A DNA stretch of 64,000 nucleotides from Nitrospira sp. (GTDB lineage: Bacteria; Nitrospirota; Nitrospiria; Nitrospirales; Nitrospiraceae). Each line of letters starts with the position of its first letter. Position 1 is the stretch's first letter. Below, one piece after another: positions 33,868 to 43,534 of this stretch. Below the pieces are notes generated by a model that saw nothing but the letters and a program-made list of their open reading frames with translations, made no database searches and was not told where the DNA came from. Both the position numbers and the translations under genes were made by a program. The DNA lies in contig JAOUHJ010000005.1 of the NCBI GenBank assembly GCA_029865225.1, forward strand, positions 28,130 to 92,129, given 5' to 3'.

Positions 33868-34827
33868 CTAGAAGTGCACTTCTCGTACGGCGTGACGGTT
33901 GGCCTGGAACCACTGGACCGTTTTCTTCAAGCCGTCTCGCAAACGATGGCGGGCCTGAAAGCCGAAGAGTTGTTTCGCTCGGTTCACATCGAGACACCGC
34001 CGAGGCTGGCCGTTTGGCTTCGTAGTATCCCACTGGATGTGGCCGTCAAATCCCACTTCATTTGTAATCAATCCAGCAAGATCACGAATGGAGATTTCTT
34101 CACCGGTTCCCAAATTGACCGGCAGACTCCCATCATACTGTTCGGCCGCGAGCAGAATGCCCTCGGCTGCATCCTCGACATACAAGAATTCACGGGTCGG
34201 AGATCCATCACCCCACAACGTAATCGATGAGCGCCCCTCTTCTGTGGCGGTTGCGCATTTCCGTATCAGTGCCGGAATGACGTGTGAGGTTTCCAGATCA
34301 AAATTGTCACGTGGCCCGTACAGGTTCACCGGAAACAGCACGATGGAGTTAAATCCATATTGGTCACGGTAGGCCTGCGACTGTGCCAGCATCATCTTTT
34401 TGGCCAATCCGTATGGAGCATTGGTTTCCTCAGGATACCCGTTCCAGATGTCGTCTTCCTTAAACGGAATCGGTGCGAACTTCGGATAGGCACAGATGGT
34501 TCCCGTTGCGATGAACTTCTTCAGCCCCTGTTGACGCCCTACCTCGATCAGCTGAGCTCCCATCATAAGGTTGTCATAGAAGAAGCGGCCAGGATTGGCT
34601 TGATTCGCGCCGATGCCGCCGACACGAGCCGCCAAATGAATGACGATATCGGGCTTCGCATCGCTATAGAGCTGCTTCACGGCCTCCATCTGGACAAGAT
34701 CGTAGTCCCTGCTGCGTGGCGTGACGATGTCGCGACAGCCTTTCGATCGCAATTGGTCAACCACGAACGAACCAAGAAACCCTGCGCCACCAGTTACGAC
34801 CACACGTTTCTCGTTCCAGAATGACAT
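33868..34827 (-). CDS. fcl: GDP-L-fucose synthase
   Basis: A short-chain dehydrogenase of about 319 aa that converts GDP-4-keto-6-deoxymannose to GDP-L-fucose. I start at the ATG at 34827 (GGGAAG upstream) because it places the NAD(P)-binding motif [18 protein letters not shown] at the normal distance; a longer frame from 34875 overlaps the gmd stop. Other family marks are [16 protein letters not shown] (with the Tyr-Lys pair in [10 protein letters not shown]) and [10 protein letters not shown]. It follows gmd, its pathway partner. Confidence 0.9.
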   Translation of the reverse strand: MSFWNEKRVVVTGGAGFLGSFVVDQLRSKGCRDIVTPRSRDYDLVQMEAVKQLYSDAKPDIVIHLAARVGGIGANQANPGRFFYDNLMMGAQLIEVGRQQGLKKFIATGTICAYPKFAPIPFKEDDIWNGYPEETNAPYGLAKKMMLAQSQAYRDQYGFNSIVLFPVNLYGPRDNFDLETSHVIPALIRKCATATEEGRSSITLWGDGSPTREFLYVEDAAEGILLAAEQYDGSLPVNLGTGEEISIRDLAGLITNEVGFDGHIQWDTTKPNGQPRRCLDVNRAKQLFGFQARHRLRDGLKKTVQWFQANRHAVREVHF

Positions 34828-34868
34828 TGTCGCTTCCCGCCTCCCCTCAAACCTCTGGCCTCCAGCCG

Positions 34869-35876
34869 TCAACATTTCTTCCCTGCGCCTTCGAGCCGCT
34901 CTCGTTCCGCCGCCAGATCCGCATCGACCATCATGGCAATCAACTCTTCAAACTGCACTTTCGGTTGCCATCCGAGTTGCTTTTTCGCCTTGCCGGCATC
35001 TCCGATCAACAGATCGACCTCGGTCGGCCGGTAATACTTCGGATCGATCTTGACATGTTTTTTCCAATCCAGCTGCAGCCGGTCGAATGCCAACTCGAGC
35101 ATTTCTTTGACAGTGTGGGTCTCCCCAGTGGCAATCACATAGTCATCGGGCGTGGCAGCCTGCAACATCATCCACATCGCTTCGACATAGTCCCCGGCAT
35201 AGCCCCAATCGCGCTTCGCATCGAGGTTGCCCAAAAACAAATCTTGTTGGGTGCCGAGCTTGATGCGAGCTGCCGCCTTGGTGATTTTCCGCGTGACGAA
35301 GGTTTCCCCTCGTCGCGGCGACTCATGGTTGAACAGGATGCCGTTACAGGCAAAGAGATTGTAGGCCTCTCGATAGTTGACCGTGATCCAATAGGAGTAG
35401 ACTTTAGCCGCCCCATAGGGGCTCCGAGGGTAAAACGGCGTCGACTCTTTCTGAGGCACCTCCAAGACTTTGCCGAACATTTCGCTCGATGAGGCTTGAT
35501 AAAACTTCGGTTTGAGCCCTGACTCCCGAATCGCTTCCAGGAGCCGGATGGTTCCAAGCCCTGTGATCTCTCCGGTATATTCAGGAATGTCAAAACTCAC
35601 TCGCACATGGCTCTGAGCCCCCAGGTTGTAGATTTCATCTGGTTGCACGGTGCGTAAGATCCGATTGAGTGAGCTGGCGTCGTTCAGATCACCGTACACT
35701 AAGTGGAGACGGCGATGCGGTACGTGCGGGTCTTCATAGATCGGATCAATACGGCCGGTGTTGAACGAGCTGGAGCGGCGTACAATCCCGTAGACTTCGT
35801 ACCCTCTCCCCAGAAGAAATTCAGACAGATAGGAGCCATCTTGGCCGGTGATGCCGGTGATCAGTGCTTTCTTCAC
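34869..35876 (-). CDS. gmd: GDP-mannose 4,6-dehydratase
   Basis: A 335-aa NADP-dependent dehydratase that makes GDP-4-keto-6-deoxymannose, the step before fcl. The N-terminal motif [20 protein letters not shown] is the family cofactor loop, [12 protein letters not shown] follows, and [20 protein letters not shown] contains the catalytic YxxxK. The start is a GTG with a strong CGGAGGG ribosome site. The product GDP-fucose or a related deoxysugar would feed the EPS or flagellin glycans. Divergent from gspC with a 145-nt intergenic region that contains a perfect hairpin. Confidence 0.92.
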   Translation of the reverse strand: MKKALITGITGQDGSYLSEFLLGRGYEVYGIVRRSSSFNTGRIDPIYEDPHVPHRRLHLVYGDLNDASSLNRILRTVQPDEIYNLGAQSHVRVSFDIPEYTGEITGLGTIRLLEAIRESGLKPKFYQASSSEMFGKVLEVPQKESTPFYPRSPYGAAKVYSYWITVNYREAYNLFACNGILFNHESPRRGETFVTRKITKAAARIKLGTQQDLFLGNLDAKRDWGYAGDYVEAMWMMLQAATPDDYVIATGETHTVKEMLELAFDRLQLDWKKHVKIDPKYYRPTEVDLLIGDAGKAKKQLGWQPKVQFEELIAMMVDADLAAERERLEGAGKKC

Positions 35877-35941
35877 GTCTGCACCCTCCGTAAAAAATTG
35901 GATTATTGCTCGCTCAATTCCTTTTGTCCACTCATCATGCG

Positions 35942-35974
35942 AAAGGTCGCAACAAAAATATTGTTGCGACCTTT
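35942..35974. promoter_or_regulatory. perfect 14-bp inverted repeat in the gmd-gspC divergent region
   Basis: AAAGGTCGCAACAA (35942-35955) is exactly complementary to TTGTTGCGACCTTT (35961-35974) around a 5-nt loop. It lies between the divergent starts of gmd (35876) and gspC (36022). No gene ends here and neither strand shows a U-run after the stem, so it is unlikely to be a simple terminator; a regulatory site, attenuator or small mobile palindrome is possible. Confidence 0.6.
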
Positions 35975-36021
35975 AAGGCTAACCGGGTACTGTTACAAAG
36001 AATCAGACCTAGAGGTACCGC

Positions 36022-36942
36022 ATGGCAACCGTTCCACATCACCAGATACGTCGAGTCGGTCTGGGTCTCTGTCTAATCCTGTGCGGGCTGCTCGTGGCAC
36101 ACGCCTTCAATGCGTTTGTCGCAGACGCACTCTATCTGATACCTGATCCTCCTCCAGGAGTCAGTACCGCCGGCTCAATCGGCGTTCCATCTCTCACGTC
36201 CTATTCGCCCAAGCAAGCGGTCGAGCAGATTCGATCAAGCGGCCTCTTCCTGCTTCCAGCGGCACCGGAGGATGGAGCAACGAGCGGCACAAGCTCCGAT
36301 CGTCGAGGCGGCTCCGGCACCGTCGTGCGGGCTTCTCTCGGCTTGGCAGGCAAGCTACGATTAATCGGTGTTGTGCTGGGCGATGAGCGCGGTGTCTTTG
36401 CCATTATTGAGGACCTCTCGGCAAAACAGCAGTCGTTGTATCATCTTCACGAGTCGGTCCTCGACTTCGGTGAGGTCACCGAGATCCGTCGCAACGGGGT
36501 CGTGATTCGCCAAGGGAATGTGGAAGAGTTGCTGGAGCTGGCGCACGCGGAAGGCCCATCCGCCGCCGTCGATTCCACCGGCACCCCCCCACCTCCTAAG
36601 AAGCCATCGACCTCCGGAGCTCCTCTGCGAAAGGTCGTGGATCGGCGAGAGGTGGAACAGGCCATGAGTGATCTCCCAAAACTTCTGTCACAGGCAAGAG
36701 CCGTCCCCAATATGGCCAATGGAGCGGTCAATGGATACCGATTGGACTACATTGCCCCGGCGAGTTTTTATGAAAAGATCGGGGTTCAGACCGGAGACGT
36801 GTTGCAGCGCGTCAACGGGGTCGACATCCGAGACCCCAGCACCATGCTGAGTCTGCTCCAACAGCTCAAGAACGAACAGATCGTCAAGCTTGATGTGGTT
36901 CGGAACAACCAACGGTCGACGATCACCTATGAATTACGCTGA
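36022..36942 (+). CDS. gspC: type II secretion protein GspC
   Basis: A 306-aa inner-membrane protein of the T2SS. The single N-terminal membrane helix is GLGLCLILCGLLVAHAFNAF. A periplasmic homology region follows (LRLIGVVLGDERGVFAIIED), and the C-terminal PDZ domain is clear (ASFYEKIGVQTGDVLQRVNG, VDIRDPSTMLSLLQQLKNE). GspC connects the inner-membrane platform to the secretin GspD. It opens the operon, with AGAGGT before the ATG, and is followed by a 252-nt gap before gspE where gspD would be expected. Confidence 0.9.
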   Translation: MATVPHHQIRRVGLGLCLILCGLLVAHAFNAFVADALYLIPDPPPGVSTAGSIGVPSLTSYSPKQAVEQIRSSGLFLLPAAPEDGATSGTSSDRRGGSGTVVRASLGLAGKLRLIGVVLGDERGVFAIIEDLSAKQQSLYHLHESVLDFGEVTEIRRNGVVIRQGNVEELLELAHAEGPSAAVDSTGTPPPPKKPSTSGAPLRKVVDRREVEQAMSDLPKLLSQARAVPNMANGAVNGYRLDYIAPASFYEKIGVQTGDVLQRVNGVDIRDPSTMLSLLQQLKNEQIVKLDVVRNNQRSTITYELR

Positions 36943-37194
36943 CCCAGAGTCGGCAGTCCCCTTACTTCCCTGAACGCTATCCCCTACTGCCGGATTAGTA
37001 AAACAACCAGTTTGTAAGCAGTTGGAATAGGCCTGGACGCGCAAGACCTCAATTTTACATAAAAAACTCGGCATGTCCTTGCCAGGCTGTGAGAAGGAAG
37101 AGTATCTTTACGTCGATCAGGATGGGCATTCCGCGAACCTGTCGTTCGTGGCGCTCGTCATAACATGTGACGCGATACCAAGGAAGTTGGCTTC
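36943..37194 (+). other. gspC-gspE intergenic gap (secretin gene absent)
   Basis: 252 nt without a supported coding sequence. In most T2SS operons gspD sits between gspC and gspE. No secretin fragment is recognisable in any frame here. An AAGGAAG ribosome site at the end serves gspE. Confidence 0.6.
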
Positions 37195-38937
37195 ATGACT
37201 GAGACCGATCACCCCAATTCTGGCCTGAGTCGTCCCTTGTTGGGACGTATTCTCGAGGAGAAATTTCATCTTCTCGAATCCAAGCTGGAAGAGGCCCTCG
37301 CCTACCAACAGGAGAAAGGCGGGCGGTTGGGAGAGGTCCTGCTCCATCTTCGTTCACTGCGTGAGGACCAATTGCTTGAAGCCCTCGCGCAACAGTTCGA
37401 GATGACATGGATGCCGCAACTTGATACCAGCCATGTCGACCATGAACTTATCAAGAAAGTCCCGATTGCGTTTTGTCGGCGATACCGAGTCTTGCCGCTC
37501 CGGTATGAAGAGGGTGCCATCCTGACAGCCTCGACCGACCCCCTTGAAACCGTGGCCTTGGACGACCTTCGATTACTCTTGGGTAAGCCTATCAAGCCTA
37601 TTTTGACAAGCAGCGTCACCCTCCTCAGCTGCTTGAACCGCGCATACGACGAAATTGCCAACCCGGCCGGTGCCGAGCAGGTGATGGAAGATATTGCGGC
37701 GAACCGGAGTCTCGATGAGCTGGCCCATGAACTTGATGAGCCGCAAGACCTGCTCGATGCGACCGATGAAGCCCCGATCATTCGATTGGTCAACTCGGTC
37801 CTGTTTCAGGCGGTTCGACAGCGGGCCAGCGACATCCACTTCGAATCGTTCGAACGCGGCTTGGTCGTCCGTTATCGCATCGATGGTGTGCTCTATCCAG
37901 TCCTCACTCCGCCGAAACATTTGCAGGCCAGCATCATCGCACGATTGAAGATTATGGCCGGTCTCAATATTGCGGAGAAACGCTTACCGCAAGATGGCCG
38001 TTTCGCCATTCGGACCTCGGGAAAGGATGTCGACCTTCGCGTCTCGGTGTTACCGACCTCGCACGGCGAACGAGTCGTGCTGCGATTACTGGAGAAGGAA
38101 AATCGCCTGCTGAATCTTTCTGAAATGGGATTTTCGAAGGAACGGCTCGCGGTGATCCATCAGCTCATCCAACTCGCCCATGGGATTATTCTCGTCACCG
38201 GTCCGACAGGAAGTGGAAAGACCACGACCCTCTATGCCGCCTTGAGCCACATCAATGCGCCGGACAAGAACATCATCACGGTCGAGGACCCGGTCGAATA
38301 CCAACTCGTCGGCATCGGCCAGATGCAGGTGAACCCAAAGATCAATCTGTCGTTTGCGGCCGGCCTTCGGTCGATCCTTCGCCAAGACCCCGACGTCATC
38401 ATGATCGGTGAGATCCGCGACCGTGAAACGGCGGAGATCGCCATTCACGCCTCCCTCACAGGACACTTGGTATTTTCCACGCTCCACACGAACGATGCCG
38501 CAAGCGCCGCCACGCGTTTGATCGATATGGGCATCGAGCCGTTTCTCGTGGCGTCCTCTGTCGTCGCCGTGCTTGCCCAACGGTTGCTCCGACGGATTTG
38601 CCCGGATTGCAAACGGTCCTATACGGCAAGCGAGGAGGAACTCGATCGTCTTGATATTCCAGCCGGCTCGAACGTCACGCTGTATCGCGGCGCGGGTTGC
38701 GCCGCCTGTTCGCAGACCGGGTATCGTGGGAGAACCGGCATTTTTGAGCTGATGGTGCTCGACGACGAGATTCGACGTCTGATCGGGAGCAAAGCAGACT
38801 CCACCGCCATCAAACAAGCCGCAATCGCCAAAGGCATGGTGACGTTGAAGCGAGAAGGTGCCGAACGAGTGGTCCGGGGCCACACGACGCTTGAAGAAGT
38901 TATGCGCATCACTCAGCAAGAGGTTGACGTCGACTAG
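37195..38937 (+). CDS. gspE: type II secretion ATPase GspE
   Basis: A 580-aa cytoplasmic secretion ATPase. The N-terminal domain (about residues 1-170) recruits it to the membrane platform. Walker A is GPTGSGKTTTLYAAL at 336-343 onward. The Asp box, Walker B and His box follow in DPDVIMIGEIRDRETAEIAI and TGHLVFSTLHTNDAASA. A tetracysteine zinc site (RRICPDCKR, then AGCAACSQTGYRGRTGIFEL) marks it as the GspE/PilB type and not PilT. It powers pseudopilus assembly. The gene is followed by gspF after a 98-nt gap. Confidence 0.95.
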   Translation: MTETDHPNSGLSRPLLGRILEEKFHLLESKLEEALAYQQEKGGRLGEVLLHLRSLREDQLLEALAQQFEMTWMPQLDTSHVDHELIKKVPIAFCRRYRVLPLRYEEGAILTASTDPLETVALDDLRLLLGKPIKPILTSSVTLLSCLNRAYDEIANPAGAEQVMEDIAANRSLDELAHELDEPQDLLDATDEAPIIRLVNSVLFQAVRQRASDIHFESFERGLVVRYRIDGVLYPVLTPPKHLQASIIARLKIMAGLNIAEKRLPQDGRFAIRTSGKDVDLRVSVLPTSHGERVVLRLLEKENRLLNLSEMGFSKERLAVIHQLIQLAHGIILVTGPTGSGKTTTLYAALSHINAPDKNIITVEDPVEYQLVGIGQMQVNPKINLSFAAGLRSILRQDPDVIMIGEIRDRETAEIAIHASLTGHLVFSTLHTNDAASAATRLIDMGIEPFLVASSVVAVLAQRLLRRICPDCKRSYTASEEELDRLDIPAGSNVTLYRGAGCAACSQTGYRGRTGIFELMVLDDEIRRLIGSKADSTAIKQAAIAKGMVTLKREGAERVVRGHTTLEEVMRITQQEVDVD

Positions 38938-39035
38938 ATGATGCGTCGCCGATCTCACCCCTCTCTTCATCAGTATTGCCGTCGAACCATCGGGCAACTC
39001 TTGACCACACACGTTCTTATCGGGGTTCGCTGATC

Positions 39036-40274
39036 ATGCCGGTCTATCAATATCAGGGATACCGGAGTGACGGCGGAGCCGCCGCAGGAATTATCGACGC
39101 GGAAAATGCCAAGGTTGCACGGCTCAAACTCAGGAAAGAGGGCGTGTATCCGACCGATGTCGTCGAGCAAGGCCAACCAGCGGCTCGGGCTCAGGGGAAA
39201 CACCGCATTGAGACCGGACGCCCGACGAAGAAATCCTCCGTTCTCTCGGCAACCGACCTCTCATTGCTGACCAGGCAATTTGCCACCCTCTTGGTCGCCG
39301 GCCTCCCTCTTGTCGATGCGCTTGGCGTCCTTGTGGATCAAGCCCAAAAAAAACCCATCAAAGGCCTCCTCGCCGACATCCGAGAACAGATTCGGGGTGG
39401 GAAGGCCCTCAGCAGCGTCTTGGAAACCTATGAGAAAGATTTTTCTCCTATCTATGTCCATATGGTACGAGCCGGCGAGGCCAGCGGAGCCCTGGATCAG
39501 ATCCTATTCAGACTCGCAGAGTTTCTCGAGAAGCAACAGGCCCTGAGGAACAAGGTCACGAATGCGATGCTCTATCCCGTCATTATGCTGGTGATCGGGA
39601 CGATTATCCTGTTTTTTCTCATCACGTTTGTCGTCCCCAAGATTACCCAGGTGTTTGCACAGCAGAAGCAGGCCTTGCCGTGGCCGACGGTGGCCTTGAT
39701 GTCGGTCAGCGAATTCATGGCTGATTATTGGATGGTGCTTACCGGACTTGCCTTCGGCGGACTCTACCTGATACAGCGATTTACCAAAACCGGGCGCGGT
39801 CGAATGGTCGCCGACCGTCTGACGCTCAAACTTCCGCTGATCGGCGAAGTCGCCAGAATGGTGTCGATTTCCAGGCTCACGAGCACCTTGGCTACGATGT
39901 TGGCAAGCGGGGTTCAATTACTCGATGCGTTGGATGTCTCCAAGCGGGTCATGAATAATCGCGTGCTCGAAGAAACGGTGGAAGGTGCGCGGCAAAACAT
40001 CCGCGAAGGTGAGACCATTGCCGATCCCTTGAAACGGAGCGGCGAATTTCCCGCATTAGTCACCCATATGATCGCCGTCGGTGAGAAAAGTGGGGAAATG
40101 GAAGAGATGCTGCGGCGCGTGAGTCAGATTTATGACAGCGAGGTCGAGCGAGTGATTGCCCGCTTGACCTCGTTGATGGAGCCGATCATGATTCTCGTGA
40201 TGGGTGCCATCGTGCTCTTCATCGTTGTCGCGATCCTCTTGCCCATCTTCGAAATGGGCCAAATGATACGATGA
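39036..40274 (+). CDS. gspF: type II secretion inner-membrane platform protein GspF
   Basis: A 412-aa polytopic protein with two GspF repeats. I use the ATG at 39036 (MPVYQYQGYRSDGGAAAGII), the normal family start; the frame opens earlier, at 38976, with non-conserved residues. Domain marks are LTRQFATLLVAGLPLVDALG, three membrane segments near residues 180-215, 230-250 and the C-terminus (IMILVMGAIVLFIVVAILLP), and a second ISRLTSTLATMLASGVQLLD repeat. It anchors GspE to the membrane. Confidence 0.93.
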   Translation: MPVYQYQGYRSDGGAAAGIIDAENAKVARLKLRKEGVYPTDVVEQGQPAARAQGKHRIETGRPTKKSSVLSATDLSLLTRQFATLLVAGLPLVDALGVLVDQAQKKPIKGLLADIREQIRGGKALSSVLETYEKDFSPIYVHMVRAGEASGALDQILFRLAEFLEKQQALRNKVTNAMLYPVIMLVIGTIILFFLITFVVPKITQVFAQQKQALPWPTVALMSVSEFMADYWMVLTGLAFGGLYLIQRFTKTGRGRMVADRLTLKLPLIGEVARMVSISRLTSTLATMLASGVQLLDALDVSKRVMNNRVLEETVEGARQNIREGETIADPLKRSGEFPALVTHMIAVGEKSGEMEEMLRRVSQIYDSEVERVIARLTSLMEPIMILVMGAIVLFIVVAILLPIFEMGQMIR

Positions 40275-40331
40275 GGCACAGGACCCAATCCACCGGTATG
40301 ATGAGGTTGACTGAAAAAAGGGGGAGTGACG

Positions 40332-40868
40332 ATGATTGATTCAGAACAGCAGAGCGAGCAGGCGGCACGCCCATGGATACCGCATCCGTTTTGTGTCGTG
40401 ATCACCCGCCTCATGCAACGGAGCCGCGGGTCTTCCGGCGGCTTTACGTTCATTGAGATCATGGTAGTCGTGGCCATCCTGGCCATCCTCGCGGCGCTGG
40501 TTGTGCCCCGTATTATGGGGAGAACCGATGATGCCAAACGAACCGCGGCGAAGGTGCAGATCAGAAACATCGAAGGCGCACTGCAACTCTACAAGTTGGA
40601 TAACGGAGTCTATCCGACCACGGAGCAAGGCCTCAAAGCGCTCATTGAAAAGCCGTCCGTCGGTGTGGTGCCGAAGAAATGGAAGATCGGCGGGTACTTG
40701 CCGAAACTTCCGGAGGATCCGTGGGGCAATCCATACAAATACATCAGCCCCGTCCAACGGGGAGATCAACGAATCGACTATGAAATCACCTCACTCGGAA
40801 CGGATGGAGAGGTCGGCGGCGAAGGCGTGAATGCCGACATCACCAATTGGAATTTGGATAAAGAGTAA
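40332..40868 (+). CDS. gspG: major pseudopilin GspG
   Basis: The major T2SS pseudopilin, about 178 aa. The ATG at 40332 follows a GGGGGAG ribosome site. The leader is unusually long (about 37 residues) before the prepilin site SSGG/FTFIEIMVVVAILAIL, with Glu5 present. A shorter start at 40413 lacks a ribosome site. The C-terminal calcium-loop region ISPVQRGDQRIDYEITSLGT, then DGEVGGEGVNADI, is characteristic of GspG. It needs a prepilin peptidase (GspO/PilD), which is not in the window. Confidence 0.92.
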   Translation: MIDSEQQSEQAARPWIPHPFCVVITRLMQRSRGSSGGFTFIEIMVVVAILAILAALVVPRIMGRTDDAKRTAAKVQIRNIEGALQLYKLDNGVYPTTEQGLKALIEKPSVGVVPKKWKIGGYLPKLPEDPWGNPYKYISPVQRGDQRIDYEITSLGTDGEVGGEGVNADITNWNLDKE

Positions 40869-40881
40869 GAGACCTCAGAAC

Positions 40882-41607
40882 GTGTGTCATTCACCGACCT
40901 TCACACCATACAACCCCGGCTCAAGGCTCGGCCCACACACCCTGTCAGCAGCCAATGCTCGTCGATGGTCCGCGTGGCATGATCCGAACGGCTTCACGCT
41001 TCTGGAAATGCTGGTTGCCCTCTTCCTTCTCGGCGGAATTCTGGCCATCATGATTCCCCGAATTAGTTTCGAGGAAGATCTCCGTTCAACCGGGAGAACG
41101 TTGATCGGTGTGCTTCGAACTCTGCAAGGAGAGGCCGCGACGAAGCAGACACCGCTTAAGTTGTACTTTGATCTCGACCAAGGGCTCTACTGGATGATGC
41201 TCGTGGAAGGCAAAGAAGAGCGTCTCCCTCTTGATCCAGCCTGGAAGACTCCTCGCGCATTACCCGAATCCATACGTCTGACCGAGGTCTCGATCGGGCC
41301 AGACAAACATGTGTCGGGACGCGCCGATGTGTCGTTCTTTACCAATGGTCGTATCGAACCAGTCACCATGTACCTCATGGATTCCAAGAATAACTTGTTA
41401 GGTCTGGCCGTTGACTCATTGACGGGCGGAATTCGGGTGAGTGACGAACGATTCGACATTCCACGAACTCGCTTTATCCCTGACCGCGTCAGAACCCTGC
41501 TGAAACCTAGATCGCAAACGGGAGCCGCAGGGTCGGTGATAGACGGGCTTCCCAAACCCTCGATAGGCCAAGATGCTCCAAAGCAGACTCCAAACCAACG
41601 CCAATGA
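40882..41607 (+). CDS. gspH: minor pseudopilin GspH
   Basis: A minor pseudopilin of about 241 aa. The prepilin site is DPNG/FTLLEMLVALFLLGGIL, followed by a GspH-like C-terminal domain that is longer than usual. The start is uncertain: a GTG at 40882, 13 nt after gspG, avoids overlap, while an ATG at 40831 would lie inside gspG; either leaves a leader of over 35 residues. The end overlaps gspI by 35 nt. As position and length vary in this family, the H designation rests on gene order. Confidence 0.82.
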   Translation: MCHSPTFTPYNPGSRLGPHTLSAANARRWSAWHDPNGFTLLEMLVALFLLGGILAIMIPRISFEEDLRSTGRTLIGVLRTLQGEAATKQTPLKLYFDLDQGLYWMMLVEGKEERLPLDPAWKTPRALPESIRLTEVSIGPDKHVSGRADVSFFTNGRIEPVTMYLMDSKNNLLGLAVDSLTGGIRVSDERFDIPRTRFIPDRVRTLLKPRSQTGAAGSVIDGLPKPSIGQDAPKQTPNQRQ

Positions 41608-42010
41608 GACAGGTTTCACGCTGCTGGAGGTGCTTCTTGCGATCGCCTTGCTCGCGATCGCATTACCGGTTCTCCTTGGCCTGAGAAATTTTGATCTGGA
41701 TCTTCAAGACAGAGCCTCGGAGTTGACGGTCGCGACGTTGCTGGCTCAGGAGAAACTGTTGGAAGTCGAGCTGTTGGGACAATATGCCATCGGCGAAACC
41801 GTGGGCGAGTTCCGGCATGTGCCCCTCGGGGCCCAGCCCGTGACCCACACCACCCCCAGGGCCGTCGGATATCGATGGAAACAGACCATCGCACCGACTC
41901 CACTGGAGTTGATCCGAGAAATTCGTATCAAGGTAACCTGGCCTCGCGCCGAACGCGAGGAGAGCTTGGAAGTGAGCACCTATGTCTTCGCGGGACGACT
42001 CACCTTTTAA
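41573..42010 (+). CDS. gspI: minor pseudopilin GspI
   Basis: A 145-aa minor pseudopilin. The leader peptide ends NETG/FTLLEVLLAIALLAIA, with Glu5 conserved, and the rest matches the GspI fold (VATLLAQEKLLEVELLGQYA, then IRIKVTWPRAEREESLEVST). It would form part of the pseudopilus tip with GspH, J and K. The gene overlaps both gspH (35 nt) and gspJ (29 nt), so the pseudopilin genes are translationally coupled. Confidence 0.88.
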   Translation: MLQSRLQTNANETGFTLLEVLLAIALLAIALPVLLGLRNFDLDLQDRASELTVATLLAQEKLLEVELLGQYAIGETVGEFRHVPLGAQPVTHTTPRAVGYRWKQTIAPTPLELIREIRIKVTWPRAEREESLEVSTYVFAGRLTF

Positions 42011-42605
42011 GGGCCAAGCGGGCTTTACACTGGTCGAAGTATTGGTGGCCGTGGCATTGCTGGGCACCATCGCCACCATGGTATTCGCCTCGCTCGTGAT
42101 GACCACACAGGCCGTCGAGGGAGGACGAGAACATGTCGCAAGGGAACAGACGGTGAGAAAAATTTTGCGCCTCATGGCGGAAGAGCTGGCCCTCAGTAAG
42201 CGCAGCCTCGCCTACCCCTGGGTTGGAATGAATGGAACATTTGAAGGTCAGCCTGCCGACACACTCGCGTTTCTTGCGATGAGCCAAGAATTGAGCACCT
42301 CGACAGTGAGGGAAGGCGAAACCATTCGTGTCGTGTACACGCGCGAACGGGATCGCTTGATTCGGTTCGTTCGCAGGAATCTCTATACGCTGACCGACAC
42401 GGACGAGACGCTGGACCAGATGGAACTCGCCGATCGCGTGCAAGCCTTCAATGTTCGATATTATGACGACCAGAACTTGATTTGGCTCGACGAATGGCCA
42501 ACGGCCAGCAAGCTGCCGAGAGCCGTGTTGATCGAGGTCACCTTTCTATACCCCGATGCCGCACCATGGACGGTGCGGGAATGGGTCACGATCGGTACAT
42601 CATGA
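41982..42605 (+). CDS. gspJ: minor pseudopilin GspJ
   Basis: A 207-aa minor pseudopilin. The prepilin cleavage site is GQAG/FTLVEVLVAVALLGTI. The soluble part contains a long beta-rich region with REQTVRKILRLMAEELALSK and ends in VREWVTIGTS, as in GspJ. Its TGA stop overlaps the gspN ATG (ATGA). GspJ sits below the pseudopilus tip with GspI and GspK. Confidence 0.87.
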   Translation: MSSRDDSPFKGQAGFTLVEVLVAVALLGTIATMVFASLVMTTQAVEGGREHVAREQTVRKILRLMAEELALSKRSLAYPWVGMNGTFEGQPADTLAFLAMSQELSTSTVREGETIRVVYTRERDRLIRFVRRNLYTLTDTDETLDQMELADRVQAFNVRYYDDQNLIWLDEWPTASKLPRAVLIEVTFLYPDAAPWTVREWVTIGTS

Positions 42606-43498
42606 CCATTAAGTGGCCTGATAAATGGCCTGAAGCATGGGGCACGATCACGGCGTGGGTTGTCGCCGGAATCTGCATCTTGGTGATCTGCATCCTGCTC
42701 ACCTTTCCGTACGGGATGCTCCAGGCACGGCTGGTGGCGGAACTCACACGAGCCACCGGCATGGACGTTCGAGTCGCTGATTGGTCCATGGGGATGCCGC
42801 TGAGCCTGGAATGGCGAAACGTCACCCTGTCGAAGCCGAACCTCACCCCGATTGAGATGGCCGTGCTGCAGGCCAAACTCGGAGTCTTGAAAGCCCTCGG
42901 CGGAACACTGGGGCTCGATGTCGTCGTACAGCTGGATGCAACGTCGTCGCGGACAAGCCTTGCCAAGGGCACGCTGACCGCCTCATCCTTCTCTCTCTCT
43001 GGGCCGATGACCATCAAGGGACAGCTTCAGCAAGTGGATCTCTCAAAAATCCTCCGCCGATATGTCACCAAAGGGACATTGAACGGAGATTTCTCGCATC
43101 GCGTCGCGTCCGGACAGTCCACAACCACCTTCATGGAGGGTGAAGGAACATGGACGGCTGAGGCAACGGATTTGGCCATCGACCAGATTCCACTCGGAAA
43201 CGGTCGAACCCTCTCGCTGACATTCAGCTCGGTTTCAGCAGGTCTCTCATGCCGAGACCTCCTCTGCGAGATTACACACATGAAAGGCGAGGGGATCGAC
43301 GGTTCCTTCACGGGAGAAGGACGGATCACGCTTCAGCAACCGATGCCAAACAGCCAACTTGCGCTCACAGTAACGGTCATTCCTGGTCCTGGCTTCGCCT
43401 CCAAAGCAGGATCGTTGGGCCTCCCCGCCCCGCCTCCTGGGACGCCCATGACCGTCAAGATCGTAGGAACCTTGGCACAGGCTAGGATCGCATTGTAA
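42602..43498 (+). CDS. gspN: type II secretion protein GspN
   Basis: A 298-aa inner-membrane-anchored periplasmic protein. Translation begins at the ATG of the ATGA overlap with gspJ (42602); the open frame extends further upstream but only as shadow sequence. A membrane helix (ITAWVVAGICILVICILLTF) lies near residues 15-35. The remainder resembles GspN, with the LEWRNVTLSKPNLTPIEMAV strand region and repeated beta segments. GspN is a non-universal T2SS component of unclear function. Followed by gspL after 36 nt. Confidence 0.85.
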   Translation: MTIKWPDKWPEAWGTITAWVVAGICILVICILLTFPYGMLQARLVAELTRATGMDVRVADWSMGMPLSLEWRNVTLSKPNLTPIEMAVLQAKLGVLKALGGTLGLDVVVQLDATSSRTSLAKGTLTASSFSLSGPMTIKGQLQQVDLSKILRRYVTKGTLNGDFSHRVASGQSTTTFMEGEGTWTAEATDLAIDQIPLGNGRTLSLTFSSVSAGLSCRDLLCEITHMKGEGIDGSFTGEGRITLQQPMPNSQLALTVTVIPGPGFASKAGSLGLPAPPPGTPMTVKIVGTLAQARIAL

Positions 43499-43534
43499 AG
43501 TAGACCCCTCAGAGGAGCATTTGCCGAGACGAGT

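Noticed and set aside
38086..39012. 308-aa minus-strand frame opposite gspE
   Set aside because: It lies wholly against the well-supported gspE and its tail, has no recognisable family and mirrors the codon structure of the gene on the other strand.
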